Below are positions 1 to 7,243 of a stretch of 25,135 nt of DNA, piece after piece. The notes under the pieces were generated by a model. That model saw only the letters and a program-made list of their open reading frames with translations, had not been told where the DNA came from and did no database searches. This stretch comes from Pseudomonadota bacterium (lineage in GTDB: Bacteria; Pseudomonadota; Gammaproteobacteria; Burkholderiales; Burkholderiaceae), in the NCBI GenBank assembly GCA_021783435.1, contig JAJXUC010000041.1, forward strand, positions 1-25,135, given 5' to 3'. The position numbers and the translations under genes were made by a program. Positions within the stretch are counted from its first letter, which is position 1. Each line of letters starts with the position of its first letter.

Positions 1-151
1 CGGTCTTGGCGTCCTGCACCACGAAGCGTTCGCCCTCCATGACCAGCGCCTTCACATCGACCAAGGTGATGTAGGCACTCGTTTCGGTGTCGTACAGGCG
101 CCGGTTGGGGTACTTCTTGATGACGCGTGCGGGGCTCTCGGAATTGGGCAT
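1..151 (-). CDS. phaR: PHA synthesis regulator PhaR, N-terminal part only (cut by window edge)
   Basis: The first 50 codons of a minus-strand gene run off the left end of the window. The translation starts MPNSESPARVIKKYPNRRLY and continues with DTETSAYITL. The K-K-Y-x-N-R-R-L-Y-D-T block is typical of the DNA-binding N-terminal domain of PhaR/PhbF-type regulators. In this family the protein binds PHB granules and DNA, and represses phasin genes and its own gene. Its place directly after phaC-phbA-phbB is the usual one in Burkholderiales. The start is the ATG at 151-149. The C-terminal granule-binding domains are outside the window, so length and integrity cannot be judged. Confidence 0.9.
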   Translation of the reverse strand, partial: MPNSESPARVIKKYPNRRLYDTETSAYITLVDVKALVMEGERFVVQDAKT

Positions 152-195
152 GGTGGCGTGCTGCGGAAACTGCGGGATGGCTTCGATTGGAGCAC

Positions 196-219
196 AAAAA
201 AAGCGACCCGCCGCCGCTT
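196..219 (-). terminator. Weak second terminator-like hairpin after phbB
   Basis: Read on the minus strand, a 5-bp stem AAGCG/CGCTT with a 9-base GC-rich loop (arms at 215-219 and 201-205) runs straight into seven T (plus-strand A at 196-202). It lies just after the stronger hairpin at 235-263 and upstream of phaR. The stem is short, so it may only back up the first hairpin. Confidence 0.4.
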
Positions 220-229
220 TCTCGTGCAG

Positions 230-263
230 ACAAACCCGCAAGCACATCCGCCAGGCTTGCGGG
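230..263 (-). terminator. Terminator-like hairpin downstream of phbB
   Basis: A perfect 9-bp inverted repeat CCCGCAAGC / GCTTGCGGG (235-243 and 255-263) has an 11-base loop. On the minus strand it is followed by TTTGT. It lies 16 bases past the phbB stop codon, so it probably ends most phaC-phbA-phbB transcription before phaR. The T stretch is short and interrupted, so termination may be incomplete. A GC-rich 6-bp palindrome with a GTCC loop lies between the phbB stop and this hairpin. Confidence 0.6.
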
Positions 264-279
264 CCGCCGTCCGGCGGCT

Positions 280-1020
280 TCAGCTCATGTGCAGGCCGCC
301 GTTGATGGACAGTTCCGCCCCCGTGATGAAGGCGCCGTCCTCGCTGGCCAGCCAGGTCACCAGGGAAGCCACCTCCTCGGGTTTGCCCAGGCGCTTGACC
401 GGAATGGTGGAGACGATCTTGTCCAGCACATCCTGCCGGATCGCCTTGACCATGTCGGTGGCGATATAGCCCGGCGCCACGGTATTGACCGTCACGCCCT
501 TGGACGCCACCTCCTGCGCCAGCGCCATGGTGAACCCATGCATGCCGGCCTTGGCGGCCGAGTAGTTGCTTTGGCCGAACTGACCCTTCTCGCCGTTGAC
601 CGAGGAGATGTTGACGATACGGCCCCAGCCGCGCTCGACCATGCCGTCGATGACCTGCTTGGTCACGTTGAACATGGAGTAGAGATTGGTCTTCATCACG
701 CGGTCCCAGTCGTCGTAGCTCATCTTGCGGAACACGGCGTCACGGGTGATCCCGGCGTTGTTCACCAGGATGTCGACCTGGCCGTGCTCGGCGAACACTT
801 TCTGGAAGGCCGCGCAGGTGGAGTCCCATTCGGCCACGTTGCCCTCGGACGCGTACACGTCGAAACCCTCGCCGCGCATGGCCTCCAGCCAGGTGTCCTT
901 GCGGGAGGAGTTCGGCCCGCAACCGGCGATCACCTTGTGCCCGGCCTCGCACAAGCGCCTGCAGATCGCCGTGCCGATGCCGCCCATGCCGCCCGTGACG
1001 TAAGCCACTTTCTTGCTCAT
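280..1020 (-). CDS. phbB: Acetoacetyl-CoA reductase (NADPH)
   Basis: This 246-aa cytoplasmic short-chain dehydrogenase reduces acetoacetyl-CoA to (R)-3-hydroxybutyryl-CoA, the monomer for PHB. Visible features are the cofactor motif TGGMGGIG at residues 9-16, NNAG at 87-90, and the catalytic Ser140, Tyr153 and Lys157 (YSAAK). The C-terminus IN-GGLHM is typical of PhbB. Length matches the family. The frame is open further upstream, but the ATG at 1020-1018 is the right start. It begins at the conserved MSKKVAYVTGG and has a GGAG 9 bases before it. The gene is third in phaC-phbA-phbB, 52 bases after phbA, and is followed by terminator-like hairpins. The related fatty-acid enzyme FabG is unlikely given the neighbours. 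Confidence 0.96.
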   Translation of the reverse strand: MSKKVAYVTGGMGGIGTAICRRLCEAGHKVIAGCGPNSSRKDTWLEAMRGEGFDVYASEGNVAEWDSTCAAFQKVFAEHGQVDILVNNAGITRDAVFRKMSYDDWDRVMKTNLYSMFNVTKQVIDGMVERGWGRIVNISSVNGEKGQFGQSNYSAAKAGMHGFTMALAQEVASKGVTVNTVAPGYIATDMVKAIRQDVLDKIVSTIPVKRLGKPEEVASLVTWLASEDGAFITGAELSINGGLHMS

Positions 1021-1072
1021 CGTTGGATTCTCCGATTGTGATGACATTGAATATCGAGTTGCCGCGCGGGCC

Positions 1073-2254
1073 TCACCGCTCGACGGCCAGGGCAACGCCC
1101 ATGCCGCCGCCGATGCACAGCGAGGCCAGTCCCTTTTTCGCACCGCGCCTGTTCATCTCGTGCAGCAGCGTGACCAGGATGCGGCAGCCGCTGGCGCCGA
1201 TGGGGTGGCCGATGGCGATGGCCCCGCCGTTGACGTTGACCTTGCCCGTGTCCCAGCCCATCTGCTGATTGACCGCGATGGCCTGGGCGGCGAAAGCCTC
1301 GTTGATTTCCATCAGGTCCAGATCCTGCGGCTTCCAGCCCGCGCGCGACAGGCAGCGGGTGGACGCAGGCACCGGACCCATGCCCATATAAGCCGGATCC
1401 AGCCCGGCGTTGGCATACGCGCGGATGGTCGCCAGCGGCTTGAGGCCCAGCGCCGCGGCCCGCCTGGCCGACATCACCACCACGGCCGCGGCGCCATCGT
1501 TCAACCCCGACGCATTGCCGGCGGTGACGGTGCCGGCCTTGTCGAAGGCGGGCTTGAGCCCGGCGAGGCTTTCGGCCGTGGCACCGTGGCGCACGAACTC
1601 GTCGGTGGCGAAGGCGACGGGATCGCCCTTCCGTTGCGGCAACAGCACCGGCACGATTTCGTCGGCGAAGCGTCCGGCCTTCTGCGCCGCCTCGGCCTTG
1701 TTCTGGCTGGCGGCGGCGAAAGCGTCCTGCATCTCGCGCGTGACGCCGTATTTCTTCGCCACGTTCTCGGCCGTGGTGCCCATGTGATAGTGGTTGAACG
1801 CGTCCCACAGGCCGTCGGTGATCATGGTGTCGATCATGTTCCAGTTGCCCATGCGCATGCCGTCGCGCGATCCGGGCAGCACATGCGGGGAAAGACTCAT
1901 GCTTTCCTGCCCCCCGGCCACGACGATCTCGGCGTCGCCGTCGCGCACGGCCTGCGCCGCCAGCATCACGGCCTTCAGGCCCGAGCCGCACACCTTGTTG
2001 ATGGTCATGGCCGGCACCATGTCGGGCAGGCCTGCCTTGATGCTGGCTTGGCGCGCGCCGTTCTGGCCCACGCCGGCCTGGAGCACCTGTCCCAGGATCA
2101 CCTCGGAGACCTGGCCCGGCTCGATGCCGGCGCGTTCGACGGCCGTCTGCACGACCCGTGCGCCCAGGTCGACCGCGGGGGTCTTGGCCAGCGATCCGCC
2201 GAACTTTCCCACGGCCGTGCGCACGGCCGACACGATCACGATGTCTTCGCTCAT
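1073..2254 (-). CDS. phbA: Acetyl-CoA acetyltransferase (beta-ketothiolase)
   Basis: This 393-aa thiolase condenses two acetyl-CoA to acetoacetyl-CoA, the first step of PHB synthesis in the cytoplasm. The catalytic residues are visible: Cys89 in NKVCGSG, His350 in the [14 protein letters not shown] block, and Cys380 in CIGGGMG. Length equals that of typical PhaA enzymes. The open frame runs several hundred bases further upstream through phaC, but that part is not protein-like. The ATG at 2254-2252 opens the canonical [20 protein letters not shown] and has AAGGA 9 bases before it. It lies 94 bases after phaC and 52 before phbB. A degradative thiolase role is possible in principle, but the context points to PHB. 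Confidence 0.96.
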   Translation of the reverse strand: MSEDIVIVSAVRTAVGKFGGSLAKTPAVDLGARVVQTAVERAGIEPGQVSEVILGQVLQAGVGQNGARQASIKAGLPDMVPAMTINKVCGSGLKAVMLAAQAVRDGDAEIVVAGGQESMSLSPHVLPGSRDGMRMGNWNMIDTMITDGLWDAFNHYHMGTTAENVAKKYGVTREMQDAFAAASQNKAEAAQKAGRFADEIVPVLLPQRKGDPVAFATDEFVRHGATAESLAGLKPAFDKAGTVTAGNASGLNDGAAAVVVMSARRAAALGLKPLATIRAYANAGLDPAYMGMGPVPASTRCLSRAGWKPQDLDLMEINEAFAAQAIAVNQQMGWDTGKVNVNGGAIAIGHPIGASGCRILVTLLHEMNRRGAKKGLASLCIGGGMGVALAVER

Positions 2255-2348
2255 GACTGGATGTCCTTGGTGATGAATGCAATGAAAACGGAATGGGAAC
2301 CGCGCATCACCCGCACGGCTTCCGCAGAAAAAACACGACCAGCAGGAA

Positions 2349-4139
2349 TCATGCCCGCACCTTGACGTAGCGCCCGGGCGCGGGTTCGATGACCTTGTGG
2401 CCCCCGCCGCCATAGGCCTTCGGCGCAGGCCGCAGCGGCCCCGACTGCGCGGCCAGCCAGGCGGCCCAATCCGGCCACCAGCTTCCCGCGTGCTCGGTGG
2501 CCTGCTCGAGCCAGGACGCGGCGCTGGCCGGCAGCGCAATCCATCCCTTACCTGGTCTCGGCCCGGCATCCAGGCGCCAGTGACTGCGCTTGCCCTTGGA
2601 TGCCGGATTGATGACCCCGGCGATATGGCCGGATGCGCCGAGCACGAAGCGCGTGGGGCCCGAAAGCAGCCGCGCCGACGCGTAGGCCGCATGCCACGGC
2701 ACGATATGGTCCTCGCGCGAGGCATACACATAGGCGGGGATGGCGATGCGATGCATGGCCACGGGCGTGCCGGCGACGCGGACCGCGTCGGGCTTGGGCA
2801 GTTTGTTCTCGAGGTAAGTGTTGCGCAGATACCAGGCCAGCATCGGCCCGGGCAGATTGGTGCTGTCGGCATTCCAGTACAGCAGATCGAATGGCGGCGG
2901 CGTCTCGCCCTTCAGATAGTTGCCCACGACATAGTTCCACATCAGATCGTTGGGCCTGAGACTGGAGAAAGCCGCAGCGAGCTCGGCCCCGGTGAGCAGG
3001 CCGCCCTTGCCGATGGTGGCCTCGCGCAGCTTCACCTGGGCCTCGTCGACGAATACGTCGAGAATGCCGGTGTCGGAAAAGTCGAGCAAGGTGGTGAGAA
3101 AGGTCGCGCTGTGCACGGGCTGCTCGCCGCGCGCGGCGAGCACCGCAAGCGCGGTGCCCAGCAGCGTGCCGCCAACGCAGAAGCCCAGCGCGTTGATGCT
3201 GCCGCCTTCGGCTTTCGGCGGTTTGGTTGCGCCGCGCGCTGCGGGTTTCGCAGGCGTCGCGGCCGCAGCGGCGATCTCGCCCGCCACCGCGATGGCGCGC
3301 AGCACGCCCTGCTCGACATAATCGTCCCAGGTCCAGTGGCCGCAGCTCGCGTCCGGGTTGCGCCAGGACATCAGCAGCACGCGCTGGCCCTGTTCCAGGG
3401 CATAGCGCACCAGGGAATTGGCCGGCTGCAGATCGAGGATGTAGTACTTGTTGATGCAGGGCGGCACGATGAGCAGCGGGCGCGCATGCACCTCGGCCGC
3501 CAGCGGCTTGTAGTCGATGAGCTGGAACCAGGGGTTCTCGAACACCACGGCCCCCTCGCTGGTGGCCACGTTGCGCCCCACTTCGAACTGGCTCTCGTCG
3601 GTCTGCGTCAGCTTGCCGCGGCGCAGATCGGCCAGCAGATTGTCCATGCCCCGCCTCAGGCTCTCGCCCTGGGTCTGTATGGCCGCCTGCATGGCCTCGG
3701 GATTGAGCGCCCAGACGTTGCTGGGCGCGGCGGCGTCCACCCACTGCTGCACGGCGAAGCGGATTCTCTGCTCGGTCTTGGCGTCCGCCTGCACAGCCTC
3801 GGCCAGCTCGAGCAAGGCCCGCGCGTTGAGCAGGTACAGCGCAGCCGTGTAGGTGGAAAAACGGTTGGCGCGCCAACTGTCGTTGACGAACCGGCGATCC
3901 TTCACCTCGGGCGGTGGCGCGTCTGCCCGCAGCAGCCCGGTCCAGAGTTCGGCGTACTCGCGCGCGAAGCGCGCCTGGATGTCGGCGACGCGCGCGGGGT
4001 TGAGCGACAGGGCCTTCGCGGCGTCTCCCGCCGCCTGCGTGGCCGTGGCGAAGGCATGCTGGAGACCCGCGGCGGATGCAGCGGCCCTGGGCCCTGGCGG
4101 TTCAGTGGGGCGGGTGGTAACGGATGGGTTGGCTGACAT
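2349..4139 (-). CDS. phaC: Class I poly(3-hydroxyalkanoate) synthase
   Basis: This 596-aa enzyme polymerises 3-hydroxybutyryl-CoA into PHB at the granule surface. The N-terminal PhaC domain is followed by an alpha/beta-hydrolase domain. The nucleophile Cys321 sits in the lipase-like box GFCVGG. Asp477 (SREDHIVPW) and His505 ([12 protein letters not shown]) complete the triad. The C-terminus [13 protein letters not shown] and the block HAGSWWPDW are typical of class I enzymes. Compared with my memory of the Cupriavidus protein, about 20 extra residues rich in Ala, Pro and Lys (roughly 290-312) sit just before the active-site strand. The start ATG is at 4139-4137. It is the first gene of the PHB operon. 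The 170 bases upstream (4140-4309) should hold its promoter, but I see no clear consensus there. Confidence 0.96.
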   Translation of the reverse strand: MSANPSVTTRPTEPPGPRAAASAAGLQHAFATATQAAGDAAKALSLNPARVADIQARFAREYAELWTGLLRADAPPPEVKDRRFVNDSWRANRFSTYTAALYLLNARALLELAEAVQADAKTEQRIRFAVQQWVDAAAPSNVWALNPEAMQAAIQTQGESLRRGMDNLLADLRRGKLTQTDESQFEVGRNVATSEGAVVFENPWFQLIDYKPLAAEVHARPLLIVPPCINKYYILDLQPANSLVRYALEQGQRVLLMSWRNPDASCGHWTWDDYVEQGVLRAIAVAGEIAAAAATPAKPAARGATKPPKAEGGSINALGFCVGGTLLGTALAVLAARGEQPVHSATFLTTLLDFSDTGILDVFVDEAQVKLREATIGKGGLLTGAELAAAFSSLRPNDLMWNYVVGNYLKGETPPPFDLLYWNADSTNLPGPMLAWYLRNTYLENKLPKPDAVRVAGTPVAMHRIAIPAYVYASREDHIVPWHAAYASARLLSGPTRFVLGASGHIAGVINPASKGKRSHWRLDAGPRPGKGWIALPASAASWLEQATEHAGSWWPDWAAWLAAQSGPLRPAPKAYGGGGHKVIEPAPGRYVKVRA

Positions 4140-4309
4140 GGCGACTCAAGCTTGGGGACCGCGGAATGCGCAACTCCGGTGCTGCGCCACATGATGCCAG
4201 GCCCTCGTGACTGCACGCGGAAGACGCCCGTGCTTCAGGGCGAACCGACAGGTCTGCAGCCTCGAAGATCCAGCAGCTTTTGCGCGGCCATCGCCGTGCC
4301 GCGCAGCGC

Positions 4310-5176
4310 TCACGGGTTGGGTTCATTCTTGGACAAAGCACCCAAGGTGTCAACGCAGTTTTCCCGCCGGACGTCGGCCATGATCCAGACCAGTCCGGCC
4401 TGGCGGCCCGTGACGCGGTCGCGCCGGAAAGCGTAGTAGCGATCGGGGTTCGAAACGGTGCAGACATCCCCGCCCTGAACATGCTCGGGCTTCAGGCCGG
4501 CAGCGCCGAGGCGAAGGCGCGCCAGCGCGAACAGGTCGGCCAGCCATTTGCCCGGGTCGGCCGCTGCGCGAAACGCCGTGGCCGCCTCGGCTTGGCTGTC
4601 GACAAAGGCGGTGCGGACCTCGCGGCCCACTTCGAAGGCCGAGGGCCCGATGGCCGGACCCAGCCAGGCCTGCACCGCGTCCGGCTCGCACTTCGCCTTG
4701 CGGCACAGGGCCAGCAGCGCGTTCTCCAGCACCCCGCCCGCCAGGCCGCGCCAGCCGGCGTGGGCCGCCGCCACGGCACGGCCTTCAGGCGCGGCGAACA
4801 GCACCGGAAGGCAATCGGCCACGAGCACGCAGGCGGCGAGATTCGGCGTGCTGCTGACGGCGGCGTCGGCGCGCAGCGTGGCGCTGCCGTCCCAGGCGTC
4901 GAGGTCGGCCACCGAGGAGCCATGCACCTGGTCGAGATACGCGATCCGCACCTCGCCGAGCCGCTGCGCCAGCCGCGCGCGGTTGGCCGCCACGGCATGC
5001 GGGTCGTCGCCGACATGGCCGCCCAGGTTCATGCCGCCTGCGCCGGCGCGTCCGCTCTGCGGCGCTCCTGCGTAAGGCCCGGCGCTGACGCCGCCCTGGC
5101 GGCTGGTGAACACGCCGTGCACTTGCGGAACGCCGGGCCAATGCGCGGTGATCCAGTCATCCGGCCAGGGTTTCAT
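4310..5176 (-). CDS. pgeF: Peptidoglycan editing factor PgeF (YfiH/laccase-domain family)
   Basis: This 288-aa protein belongs to the family once called polyphenol oxidase/laccase (Cu-oxidase_4). E. coli PgeF removes wrongly incorporated amino acids (such as L-Ser in place of L-Ala) from cell-wall precursors, and other members cleave purine nucleosides. The metal-binding triad is visible: His85 (DQVHGSSV), Cys122 (VADCLPVLF) and His139 (AAHAGWRG). Two ATGs are adjacent (5179 and 5176). GGAG lies 2 bases from the first and 5 from the second, so I use the second. The gene starts inside the end of rluD, a 20-base overlap that suggests translational coupling. A small Gly/Ala-rich insert follows GPYAG near residue 36. 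Exact substrate is inferred from the family. Confidence 0.9.
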   Translation of the reverse strand: MKPWPDDWITAHWPGVPQVHGVFTSRQGGVSAGPYAGAPQSGRAGAGGMNLGGHVGDDPHAVAANRARLAQRLGEVRIAYLDQVHGSSVADLDAWDGSATLRADAAVSSTPNLAACVLVADCLPVLFAAPEGRAVAAAHAGWRGLAGGVLENALLALCRKAKCEPDAVQAWLGPAIGPSAFEVGREVRTAFVDSQAEAATAFRAAADPGKWLADLFALARLRLGAAGLKPEHVQGGDVCTVSNPDRYYAFRRDRVTGRQAGLVWIMADVRRENCVDTLGALSKNEPNP

Positions 5177-6227
5177 CATCGCTCCAGAGTCCGGTGTCCA
5201 TCACGTCCGCACGCCCGCCCAGGGCCTGCCACTGGGTCCGCACATCGGCCGCGACGGGCGATTCGAAACGCATCGATATGCGCGTCGCGGGATGGGCAAA
5301 ACGCAACACCGCCGCATGCAGGGCCTGGCGCCGCAGATCCAACGCGGGCGCGCTGCGGCGTCCGTAGAGGGCGTCGCCCAGCAGGGGAAGGCCGGCATGC
5401 TGGGCGTGCACGCGGATCTGGTGGGTGCGCCCCGACTCCAGCCTGCAGCGCAGCGCGGTGACGGGCCCATGCGGAGTCGCCAGCACCCCCAGCGGCAGCA
5501 GATGGGTACGCGCCGGCTTGCCGCCCGCCACCACCGCCATGCGCAACCGGTCGCGGGGATGGCGCGCGATGGGCGCATCAACCGTCACGGGCCGCTTCAG
5601 TTCACCCCAGGCCAGCGCCAGATACTGCCGGCTCATGCTGCGCGCCTGCAACTGGCGCACGAGGTCGGTCTGCGCCTGCAGGGTGCGGGCGACGACCAGC
5701 AGGCCGCTGGTGTCTTTGTCGAGCCGGTGCACGATGCCTGCGCGCGGCACGCCGGCCGTCTCCGGGAACCGGAACAGCAGCCCGTTGAGCAGGGTGCCGC
5801 TCCAGTTTCCGGCGGCGGGATGCACCACCAGGCCTGCCGGCTTGTCGATCACGGCCAGTTCGGCATCCTCCCACACCAGGGCGAGCGCGACGGGTTCCGG
5901 CGTGAAGGCGCCGGCCTCCGGCTCCTGCGGGACCTGCAGTTCGAGCAAGGCGGCGTTGCGCGCCTTGGTCCGCGGCGCAGCCGGCGCGCCTTCCATGCGC
6001 ACCAGGCCGGCCTCGCACCAAGCCTTGAGCCGGCTGCGCGAAAACTGGGGAAAGAGTTGCGCCAGAACCTTGTCCAGGCGCTCGCCGGCCACCGTCGCCG
6101 GGATGCGCGCCTGCAAGGCGGCCGCCTCCGCCATGGAATCGCAGGGCTCCAGGTCGGGCGGATCGTCCGCATCGGCCGTCGATGGAAGGCCCGCCATGGC
6201 GGCGGCACCAGGGTTTCGAACTTGCAT
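5157..6227 (-). CDS. rluD: 23S rRNA pseudouridine synthase, RluD type
   Basis: This 356-aa RluA/RluD-family enzyme isomerises uridines in 23S rRNA. RluD modifies helix 69 (positions 1911, 1915 and 1917 in E. coli). An S4 RNA-binding domain spans about residues 45-80 (GERLDKVLAQ, then FSRSRLKAW), followed by the catalytic domain. That domain has VIDKPAGLVVHP at 127-137 and HRLDKDTSGLLVVA, with catalytic Asp170. GRTHQIRVH follows, as expected. The frame stays open upstream. The ATG at 6227 is chosen, but the ATG at 6197 is a real alternative because the first 40 residues are not conserved-looking. It is followed with overlap by pgeF, a common pairing, and is divergent from bamD. This RluD-bamD layout is frequent in proteobacteria. 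Confidence 0.93.
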   Translation of the reverse strand: MQVRNPGAAAMAGLPSTADADDPPDLEPCDSMAEAAALQARIPATVAGERLDKVLAQLFPQFSRSRLKAWCEAGLVRMEGAPAAPRTKARNAALLELQVPQEPEAGAFTPEPVALALVWEDAELAVIDKPAGLVVHPAAGNWSGTLLNGLLFRFPETAGVPRAGIVHRLDKDTSGLLVVARTLQAQTDLVRQLQARSMSRQYLALAWGELKRPVTVDAPIARHPRDRLRMAVVAGGKPARTHLLPLGVLATPHGPVTALRCRLESGRTHQIRVHAQHAGLPLLGDALYGRRSAPALDLRRQALHAAVLRFAHPATRISMRFESPVAADVRTQWQALGGRADVMDTGLWSDDETLAG

Positions 6228-6323
6228 GCCGCGAGCATAGTGCAGCCCTCGCCACCGTCTGTGCAATCGATTCGGCACCGGGCGCCCGCACGGCGGCCAG
6301 GCGCCCATGGGCGGCCCGCTTCC

Positions 6324-6329
6324 TATAAT
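6324..6329 (+). promoter_or_regulatory. Candidate -10 box for bamD
   Basis: A perfect TATAAT lies 33 bases upstream of the bamD start. A transcript from it would have a leader of roughly 25-30 bases. I find no good -35 hexamer at 16-18 bases upstream because that stretch is GC-rich, so the promoter may be weak or need an activator. Confidence 0.45.
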
Positions 6330-6362
6330 GGTCAGCTTGCCGATCCTGCGACGAGTTGCCTT

Positions 6363-7184
6363 GTGAATTCCATTCCATCCACCCCGGGTGTGCGCCGTTC
6401 ATGGCGTGCGCTTGTCCTGCTTGCCGCAGCTTTGCTCTCCGCCTGCGCGTCCACCGAGGACAAAGACGTCACCGCGGGCTGGTCGGCCGCCAAGCTGTAC
6501 AGCGAGGCCAGGGACGAGATGAGCAGCGGCGCCTACGACAAGGCGACCAAGTATTACGAGAAGCTCGAATCGCGTTACCCCTACGGCGTGCTGGCCCAGC
6601 AGGCGCTGATCGAAACCGCCTATGGCTATTACAAGCAGGGTGAACGTGCGCAGGCCCTGGCGGCCTGCGACCGCTTTCTCAAGATCTACCCCAACAATCC
6701 CGCGACGGACTATGTGCTGTACCTGAAGGGGCGCATCAATTTCTACGACAACGACAGCTGGTTCGCCGGGCTGTCCGACCAGCAGCTGTACGAGCGCGAC
6801 CAGCACGCGGCGCGGGAGTCGTTCGAGGCATTCAAGGAACTCACCACCCGCTTCCCCAACAGCAAGTACACGCCGGATGCGCTGCTGCGCATGCGCTACA
6901 TCCTGAACGCGCTGGCCGAGTACGACACCCATGTAGCCCTGTTCTACTACCGTCGCGGCGCCTACGTTGCCGCCGCCGACCGCGCCCAGGAGGCCATCAA
7001 GAACCATCCCGACGCCCCGGCAAGACAACTCGCCCTGGCCGTGCTGATGGAGAGCTACGACAAGCTGGGATTGACGCAATTGCGCGACGACACCGAACGC
7101 GTGCTCAAGGCCAACTATCCAAACAGCGCTTACCTCACCCAGGGCCTGCCGGCGCGCAACGAGTCGTGGTGGAAGCTGTGGTGA
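6363..7184 (+). CDS. bamD: Outer membrane protein assembly factor BamD (lipoprotein)
   Basis: This 273-aa lipoprotein of the BAM complex works with BamA to insert beta-barrel proteins into the outer membrane. The N-terminus is a lipoprotein signal: Arg-rich start, hydrophobic LVLLAAALL, then lipobox LSAC with Cys28 as the lipidated residue. The mature part has TPR-type repeats (for example AKLYSEARDEM, YDKATKYYEKLESRYPYG and the block with YPNNPATDYVLYLKG), as in BamD/ComL. The start is taken as GTG at 6363-6365. No in-frame ATG would keep the signal peptide, and further upstream the frame only reads antisense to rluD. There is no strong Shine-Dalgarno. Gene order next to rluD supports the call. 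Confidence 0.93.
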   Translation: MNSIPSTPGVRRSWRALVLLAAALLSACASTEDKDVTAGWSAAKLYSEARDEMSSGAYDKATKYYEKLESRYPYGVLAQQALIETAYGYYKQGERAQALAACDRFLKIYPNNPATDYVLYLKGRINFYDNDSWFAGLSDQQLYERDQHAARESFEAFKELTTRFPNSKYTPDALLRMRYILNALAEYDTHVALFYYRRGAYVAAADRAQEAIKNHPDAPARQLALAVLMESYDKLGLTQLRDDTERVLKANYPNSAYLTQGLPARNESWWKLW

Positions 7185-7243
7185 ACAAGCGCCCTGCGGC
7201 GCGCTGAAACCGCCGCACGATCACGGCGCTGGGAAGCACGGCC

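Noticed and set aside
1013..4136. Long plus-strand open frames opposite phbA and phaC
   Set aside because: The translations are Gly/Arg/His-rich with no recognisable domains. The opposite strand carries intact catalytic motifs.
6228..6260. A TTGCAC ... TATGCT pair as a promoter for rluD
   Set aside because: The spacing is 21 bases and the start point would fall on the start codon, so it is not supported.
7189..7202. Hairpin GCGCC-CTGC-GGCGC between the convergent bamD and helicase genes
   Set aside because: The stem is only 5 bp and no T run follows on either strand, so I do not call it a terminator.
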